From: CAZCWX01 sp964502465
Lineage (GTDB): Bacteria > Desulfobacterota > Binatia > Bin18
Reading direction: 5' to 3'
Assembly (NCBI GenBank): GCA_964502465.1
Contig: CAZCWX010000122.1
Location: 1-12,018 of the forward strand
DNA length: 12,018 nt
Shown here: one piece after another, positions 8,105 through 12,018 of the stretch
Layout: every line of letters begins with the position of its first letter
How positions within the stretch are numbered: the stretch's first letter is position 1
Made by a program: the position numbers and the translations under genes
Notes under the pieces: model-generated
The model's input: the letters and a program-made list of their open reading frames with translations, nothing else
Databases searched by the model: none
What the model was told of the DNA's origin: nothing

Positions 8105-10003
8105 TCACTCCAGTGACGCGAGCGCATTTTCGGGTATCGCGGTGAACGGACGACCCAGTTCAGGCGTTTCCGGTTGAGTAGCAGCCTCTTCAATGAGGGC
8201 ACAAATTCGACTCCGACTCTGGAGGAGCGAGGTCGCAAGGTAGTTAGCACCAGCTTGGCGGAGTCGGCTCAGGACTTTATCGAACTTGTTTTTGTCTCCC
8301 CAATACCCCACTACGATGCTAAGGTCAGGATGCGCTGTACGCAGGGAGTGACACAGATAACGGGTTTGCGGCAGTCCGCCGGGCAAGGTTGCAATAAAAA
8401 CCAGTGCGGGATTTTCCTGGTTGATGCGGGTGGTGATGTCAGAGGAGTGCGTCCGCGCGGATATCACCTCCATTCGATACCCGGCACGGTGCATGAGTTG
8501 CCGAAGCATGTGCAGAATTATTTCCTCCGCGCCGTGATGAGCCGGACACCCAAGAATCAGGGCCTGAGAGGCGGAGGGATCGCTGATGGCGTTCAGCAAG
8601 GCCTGGTCACTATTTCCGTTCTCTTGCTCGGTAAAAGGTACACTCTCCACAATATCCTGTGTTGCCTGGAAAATAAAAGATTCGTCCTCCGGACTAAGAA
8701 TACCCTGTTTGCGATCGTGCCATGCCAACAAGAGTGCCGGGGTGAGGACATCATCATAAACTGCCTCTAATGTCTGGGTTTGCACGTACTCTTCTACCAG
8801 TTCCGTCGCCTCTTCCAGGTCCCGGGCCAAGAGGCGTTGATAGTAGATAACAGGTGGATCGAGGGCCGGTTCGTCTCCCAGCAGCAGGTCAAAGAATCGC
8901 AGTTGTGGCACATGCCGGCCGAGCACGATGATGCAGACCGTCAGAGGGGTCGCGAGAACCAGCCCAATCGGTCCCCACAGCCAGGTCCAGAACGCTATCA
9001 CAACCAACAGTCCGACCTGCGAAACCCCAATACTCTGACCGTAGAGCCAGGGTTCCATGATCATGTTGGCAATTAACTCTAGGCACAGGAAGAGGCAGAG
9101 GACCAGACCAAGTTGTCCCCACCCTGGGAACGCAACCAGGCTAATCGTAATCGGGAACAGTGCAGCGATCCAGGGGCCGACGTACGGAACATAGCGGAGC
9201 AGCGCCGCGAGAAATCCCCATAACAATGCATACGGCACTCCGAAGAGGAATAATCCAACTCCCAGAGCCAGCCCGTAGCTGCTATTGATCACAAACTGCA
9301 TAAGTAAATAGCGACTGATACGCTGGCCGGCGTCTGCAAGTGCCCTGGTGGTAACGGTTACCTGCCCTGGTCCCACCAGGCCGATCAGGCGGTTACGCAA
9401 ATCTTCATGCTTGATGAGCATAAAGAGCACGAGTACGACGACCAGCGCAGCGGTAGCGAGCGGCTCCAGCAGAGGATCGAGAGTCTCCTGTAACGTTGTG
9501 AGGGCAGAGGATTCTTCCTGCACGATAACCTGGGCTTCTGCGGTTTGCTCCGCAGGAGGGACATCTGGTGCGACCTCACCCATGATTTCATCGACTGCCG
9601 CTTGGAAGTCCTCTAGCAGTCCGCCTTGGTTTACCCTCCGCAAGTCGGCAAATTTATGCTTGATATTTTGCTTGTACTGAACGTTGTAACGGAGATCATG
9701 GGCAAGCCTGGAGACCTGCCCCATAACCGCCCACCCAATCCCGGTAAAAAATATTCCCGCGCAGAGAACGACCAGCAGAATAGCGAGCATGCGGTTGAGA
9801 CCTACACGTTGGAAGAAGTCAACCACTGGCTCCAGCAAGAAGGTGAAGAAGAGGGCTAAAGCGACGGGAATAAGAACCAAGCGCCCCCAGTACAAGCAAG
9901 CGATAACCAGAATGAAGGCGGCGAAACTCGCGATGGCAGCCAGCAAGCGTAATAATCGTTGCCCCTCATTGTCTGCTGGGCCTGTAGGTGTCGCTGTGGG
10001 CAT
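8105..10003 (-). CDS. AI-2E/PerM-family membrane protein with C-terminal B12-binding-like module
   Basis: A 632-residue protein. Residues about 15-365 form an AI-2E family (PerM/YdiK-type) transporter domain. Hydrophobic helices lie at about 18-55, 72-95, 183-198, 236-300 and 325-362, and the family segments YVPYVGPWIAALFP (271-284), ANMIMEPWLYGQSIG (312-326) and GPIGLVLATP (344-353) are present. The family is named after autoinducer-2 export, but members also transport other ions or molecules, so the substrate is open. A soluble tail follows: a helical stretch (about 383-455) with YDDVLTPALLLAW resembles the cap of cobalamin-binding modules, then a Rossmann-like domain (about 480-605). The DxHxxG cobalamin motif is not intact. 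The start is set by the first Met; AAGGAAA lies about 13 bases upstream. It precedes the receiver gene on the same strand. Confidence 0.88.
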   Translation of the reverse strand: MPTATPTGPADNEGQRLLRLLAAIASFAAFILVIACLYWGRLVLIPVALALFFTFLLEPVVDFFQRVGLNRMLAILLVVLCAGIFFTGIGWAVMGQVSRLAHDLRYNVQYKQNIKHKFADLRRVNQGGLLEDFQAAVDEIMGEVAPDVPPAEQTAEAQVIVQEESSALTTLQETLDPLLEPLATAALVVVLVLFMLIKHEDLRNRLIGLVGPGQVTVTTRALADAGQRISRYLLMQFVINSSYGLALGVGLFLFGVPYALLWGFLAALLRYVPYVGPWIAALFPITISLVAFPGWGQLGLVLCLFLCLELIANMIMEPWLYGQSIGVSQVGLLVVIAFWTWLWGPIGLVLATPLTVCIIVLGRHVPQLRFFDLLLGDEPALDPPVIYYQRLLARDLEEATELVEEYVQTQTLEAVYDDVLTPALLLAWHDRKQGILSPEDESFIFQATQDIVESVPFTEQENGNSDQALLNAISDPSASQALILGCPAHHGAEEIILHMLRQLMHRAGYRMEVISARTHSSDITTRINQENPALVFIATLPGGLPQTRYLCHSLRTAHPDLSIVVGYWGDKNKFDKVLSRLRQAGANYLATSLLQSRSRICALIEEAATQPETPELGRPFTAIPENALASLE

Positions 10004-10267
10004 ATATAGAACAAGTTTCCTTACTTAGCAAATAAGGCACCAAAAGGAATAACGCGCGCGAACTCAGCTCCACTACCGCCACAGGCAGAAAAGATGCAGG
10101 AGCTACGTGCTGACTTTTGGATCTGTGGTCGATTTAGTGACAATTCCTCTACTCTGATGTAGTGGATAAAATCACTATTCACTCGCTTTACGGTTTTTCA
10201 ACAAGCCCAAGGCAACATATACCGGGGGATAGCTGAACTCGGAACCTGGCAAGTCCCCGTGTCGGCA
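10004..10267. other. Gene-free gap upstream of the AI-2E gene
   Basis: This 264-base gap should contain the minus-strand promoter of the AI-2E gene and the 3' end of the lipoprotein transcript. I see no promoter close to consensus. TAGTGGATAAAATCACTA near 10162-10179 is a small inverted repeat with a one-base bulge and an A-rich centre. No gene is recognisable. Confidence 0.4.
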
Positions 10268-10486
10268 TTATTTTGTTACCTCGTCGATGGCACGATCGAC
10301 CTTCTCGCCCGCCCTCTCCGCCGGGCCAGCCGGGTCGAGTGCCTCCTTCGTTTCCTCCACCGCCTCGTCAATCTGCTCCCCGGCCTTCTCCATCGGGCCT
10401 TCTCGCTCACATCCACTCCCCAGCAGCAACCCACCACTGAAAAAGAGGATCGCGAGTACCTTGGTATTTCTTTTCTTGTTGGTCAT
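10268..10486 (-). CDS. Small probable lipoprotein, entericidin-like in style
   Basis: A 72-residue protein with a lysine/arginine-rich start (MTNKKRNTK), a hydrophobic stretch (about residues 10-25) and a Cys in LLLGSGC, matching a lipoprotein signal. The lipobox is imperfect, since the -3 position is Gly. The mature part is about 45 residues, highly charged and made of repeated Glu/Lys/Ala helical segments (EKAGEQIDEAVEETKEAL, then ERAGEKVDRAIDEVTK); the two segments look like an internal duplication. The start at 10486 is chosen because GGAAGGGA precedes it; a frame-compatible upstream ATG would place that site inside the gene. Small lipoproteins with amphipathic helices are often envelope-stress products, but nothing here fixes a role. 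Location and type are fairly sure, function unknown. Confidence 0.8.
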   Translation of the reverse strand: MTNKKRNTKVLAILFFSGGLLLGSGCEREGPMEKAGEQIDEAVEETKEALDPAGPAERAGEKVDRAIDEVTK

Positions 10487-10510
10487 ATGTGTCCCTTCCT
10501 TTCCTGCCAT

Positions 10511-10575
10511 CATTGTGGCTGAGTCCTTTGCTGAGTCAATTGAGCTGCCATAGCATTGGCCACAATGAATTGACT
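10511..10575. repeat. Two interleaved inverted repeats plus a direct repeat over the lipoprotein promoter
   Basis: CATTGTGGC (10511-10519) pairs with GCCACAATG (10559-10567), and AGTCAATT (10534-10541) pairs with AATTGACT (10568-10575). The arms alternate in a pseudoknot order. GCTGAGTC also occurs twice, 12 bases apart, at 10518 and 10530. The arms cover both hexamers of the candidate promoter, so they could be regulator-binding sites. Confidence 0.45.
10512..10539 (-). promoter_or_regulatory. Candidate sigma70 promoter of the lipoprotein gene
   Basis: On the minus strand TTGACT (complement of 10534-10539) and CACAAT (complement of 10512-10517) are 16 bases apart. They match the -35 at 5 of 6 and the -10 at 4 of 6. 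Transcription would begin near 10505, leaving a short leader that includes the GGAAGGGA ribosome site. Confidence 0.45.
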
Positions 10576-10740
10576 GAGTGCAACAAACATCGACTGCGTA
10601 CCTCCGAGAGTAAAGTGATGCTTCCTGCGACTCCGCTCGTACCGTTTGTCACCTACCCATCTCTCCGGCGCATTCCCTTGGTAAGGAGCAAACGGAGCCG
10701 ACGCTACCACCTGTGTGAGTGCAGGGAAAGGCCAGGCTGA

Positions 10741-10980
10741 ATGAAACCTCTCCCTTACACGTCCTCTCAGAAGCTCTCCGAGAAGCTTGGGAACCTCGCC
10801 GGCTGGTTCATGTTCGTCGGCTTCCATGTCACTTTTTTTCCGATGCATCTGACTGGCCTGCGCAGCATGCCGCGGCGGGTCTTCACCTATCCTGTGGACA
10901 CCGGCATTGAGGGTATAACGTTCGGTCTCCAGTCTCTCAGTCCACAGTCTGAAGATCCCGTAGAGACGAAGCATTTATGA
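10741..10980 (+). pseudogene. ctaD: Remnant of cytochrome c oxidase subunit I (ctaD), C-terminal helix region
   Basis: The 79-codon frame contains a segment (about 10774-10905) recognisable as subunit I of haem-copper oxidases. LSEKLG is followed by GWFMFVGFHVTFFPMHLTGL and then MPRRVFTYP, corresponding to the late helix and the loop that reads HFW-MFIG-N-TFFPMH-LGL-GMPRR-YTYP in intact proteins. An intact subunit is over 500 residues, so well under a tenth remains. The haem and CuB histidine helices are absent. An in-frame stop lies directly before the ATG, and neither flank continues the homology in any frame I can see. The HFW of the normal helix is replaced by AGW. It is almost certainly a dead relic. 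A short functional protein is possible but unlikely. Confidence 0.75.
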
Positions 10981-11162
10981 GTGTCCTCGCAGGGTACTGT
11001 TGTTCTCGCCGAATCTACGCTTCGCCCCTACCACTGTGTGCCGGTCTCACATCAGACCTCGATTCAACCAAGCCACTGCGGGTCTGTGCTCTGGCAATCT
11101 CAGCACGAACAGATTTTCCTCCCTTTTGCAGTAGAGAGGAAACTTTTGATAGAGTGACGAAA
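10981..11162. other. Gene-free stretch between the ctaD remnant and the helicase start
   Basis: I recognise nothing coding here. TTGCAG at 11126-11131 and GATAGA at 11148-11153 are 16 bases apart and could serve as a weak promoter for the helicase frame, but they lie very near its ATG. The frame of the helicase remnant stays open through this stretch, yet the extra residues do not look like protein. Confidence 0.3.
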
Positions 11163-11381
11163 ATGGACAACCGCCCTCTCCGTGAAGGTCAAATTCTCGT
11201 AGGTCCGCTGTTCAGCGAACCGATGCGGGTGGAGACCGTTCGTCCTGGTGGACCTGACATCTGGATCGCGGGCCTTGTCGGCCTTCACACTGACCGTTTC
11301 CGTAATGTCACACTCTCCTTGAGGGACATTCAAAGCTTGCATGTGCAGGAGTCCCCACCGTACGGAAAACAAGCGGCATGA
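11163..11381 (+). pseudogene. SNF2-type helicase, N-terminal fragment only
   Basis: The 72-residue product starts MDNRPLREGQILVGPLFSEP, then has MRVETVRPGGPDIWIAGLVG and a segment ending in VTLSLRDIQSLHV. This is the small N-terminal region that precedes the ATPase core of a group of large SNF2/DEAD-like helicases (about 1000 residues). The Walker A and DEAH motifs should follow some 80-100 residues later, but the frame stops at 11379-11381. The last ten or so residues (PPYGKQAA) do not fit the family. The frame is open upstream to 10977, but the homology begins at ATG 11163, which is therefore the likely original start. A transposase gene begins 46 bases beyond the stop, so insertion or deletion next to a mobile element probably cut the gene. 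Helicases of this group occur in restriction-like and other defence loci. Confidence 0.65.
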
Positions 11382-12018
11382 TGACCCTACGGCAGTTTGC
11401 GATGAAATGGGTAATACCTAACTCACCTTACGCAGGGGCCTGCAGGGGCATCAGTTGACGCAAAGTAGAGAACGCCGAGTGGAGAGCGTTGAGAGAGAGT
11501 GTGGCTTTCAAGGCAAAGTGATGCAGCTTGGTCTGCCCTTTGAGCCGCGCCAATTTGATAACGCCACACAGGGCGGCAAAGAAATGATTGGTTTGGGTGG
11601 TGACGGGTTGCGTGGGCGACTTGGCCAACGACACGTGCTGTGTGAGCGACTTCTGAGAACACGCCACTGGCCACCGTTCGTGAGAGCTCGTGGTGAGGTC
11701 GTCGAACGACAAGGTGGTAGCACTGGAGACCAGAGAACGCATGCCCACGCTGCCCTCTTCGTTTGTGAAGACTTGCTTAACGAGCAGTAACGGAAAGTCG
11801 GCTCCTTCCAGATAGACTTCCCGAGTCGCGTGCGCTTCCAGCTCCCGGGTGTCCACTCTGACATACTGACCCTGCTGCTTGTCCGCCCGACTCAGGGCGA
11901 CTTTGCGATTGGTCTTGAGGGGGCAGATAAAGTCACGGTGGTGGTGCTGTGTGAGGAAGACCAGGGTTGCCGCCGAGGCACCCCACACGTCGAATAAGAC
12001 AAACCGAAAGGGGAGGAG
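11382..12018 (-). mobile_element. Insertion sequence (IS701/IS4-like), one end only; outer boundary not located
   Basis: The transposase frame runs off the right edge, so only the 3' side of the element is present. The end of the element must lie between the helicase remnant and the transposase stop, somewhere near 11370-11427. A single end does not allow terminal inverted repeats or target duplications to be defined, so the left coordinate given is an estimate. Confidence 0.55.
11428..12018 (-). CDS. IS701/IS4-type DDE transposase, C-terminal part, probably inactive
   Basis: The frame is open to the right edge (197 codons present). It contains FDVW (codon for Asp at 11989-11991), which matches a catalytic Asp of the DDE set in this family. 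DFICPLKTNRKVALS, then YLEGADFPLLLVKQVFTNEEG and TTQTNHFFAALCG follow, all familiar from IS701/IS4-like transposases. The Glu-bearing segment that normally reads about RWxVEEYHKSLKQ reads RWPVACSQKSLTQ here (core at 11650-11667), so the catalytic Glu appears lost and neighbouring positions have also changed. There is no frameshift, which suggests decay by substitution or a diverged copy. Its stop faces the helicase remnant. Family assignment is from motif memory, so IS4 versus IS701 is not settled. Confidence 0.75.
   Translation of the reverse strand, partial: LLPFRFVLFDVWGASAATLVFLTQHHHRDFICPLKTNRKVALSRADKQQGQYVRVDTRELEAHATREVYLEGADFPLLLVKQVFTNEEGSVGMRSLVSSATTLSFDDLTTSSHERWPVACSQKSLTQHVSLAKSPTQPVTTQTNHFFAALCGVIKLARLKGQTKLHHFALKATLSLNALHSAFSTLRQLMPLQAPA

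Noticed and set aside
8174..8770. 198-codon + strand frame inside the AI-2E gene
   Set aside because: It is opposite the well-supported C-terminal part of the AI-2E protein and has no ribosome site or motif.
10510..10974. 154-codon minus-strand frame between the lipoprotein and the helicase remnant
   Set aside because: It is antisense to the ctaD remnant and runs across the candidate lipoprotein promoter; the translated sequence shows no domain.
11382..11427. Terminal inverted repeat and target duplication of the insertion sequence
   Set aside because: Only one end is in the window, so no repeat pair can be shown; GGTAATACC here is a small palindrome but cannot be tied to the element's end.
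1..12018. CRISPR array, tRNA, rRNA, riboswitch or toxin-antitoxin pair
   Set aside because: No regularly spaced repeats, cloverleaf-like arms with a TTCGAATC-type loop, conserved rRNA segments, known riboswitch cores or paired small overlapping genes were seen on either strand.

Overview
The window looks like chromosomal DNA of an environmental, probably Gram-negative and respiring bacterium. It is moderately GC-rich, encodes a probable lipoprotein and a cytoplasmic multi-sensor hybrid kinase, and carries both a remnant of cytochrome oxidase subunit I and a dispersed intergenic repeat of the GAGCGAAGCGAAG type. I cannot name a genus from the sequence; the repeat and gene content recall uncultivated soil or sediment lineages, which is only an impression.

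Layout. Positions 1-3728 (+ strand) look like one transcription unit: the 3' end of a VOC/glyoxalase-fold gene, an NAD(P)H-dependent FMN reductase, a 61-residue zinc-ribbon protein and an 877-residue GH63-like glycoside hydrolase. Gaps are 20-55 bases and each start has a purine-rich ribosome site. A 314-base gap (3729-4042) holds a heptamer repeat, the dispersed repeat, a possible 26-codon ORF and a weak promoter-like site. Next comes a 1115-residue soluble hybrid histidine kinase (PAS-GAF-PAS-GAF-HisKA-HATPase-REC-REC). It converges on a minus-strand pair: an AI-2E/PerM-family membrane protein with a C-terminal B12-domain-like module (8105-10003) and, downstream, a single-domain response regulator (7548-7925). 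The kinase and free receiver may form a phosphorelay, which is inferred from position only.

From about 10.2 kb the DNA becomes sparse and decayed. It holds a small minus-strand lipoprotein gene (10268-10486) with a plausible promoter set in nested inverted repeats, a short ctaD remnant (about 10741-10980), the first 72 codons of an SNF2-type helicase (11163-11381), and an IS701/IS4-type transposase reading in from the right edge (11428-12018) whose usual catalytic Glu segment is altered. The simplest reading is a region worn down by insertion and deletion.

I see no tRNA, rRNA, CRISPR array or convincing new multi-gene system. The points most worth a second look are the AI-2E protein's B12-like tail, which appears to lack the cobalamin ligand His, and the cut-off helicase beside the transposase, since relatives of this helicase occur in defence loci.
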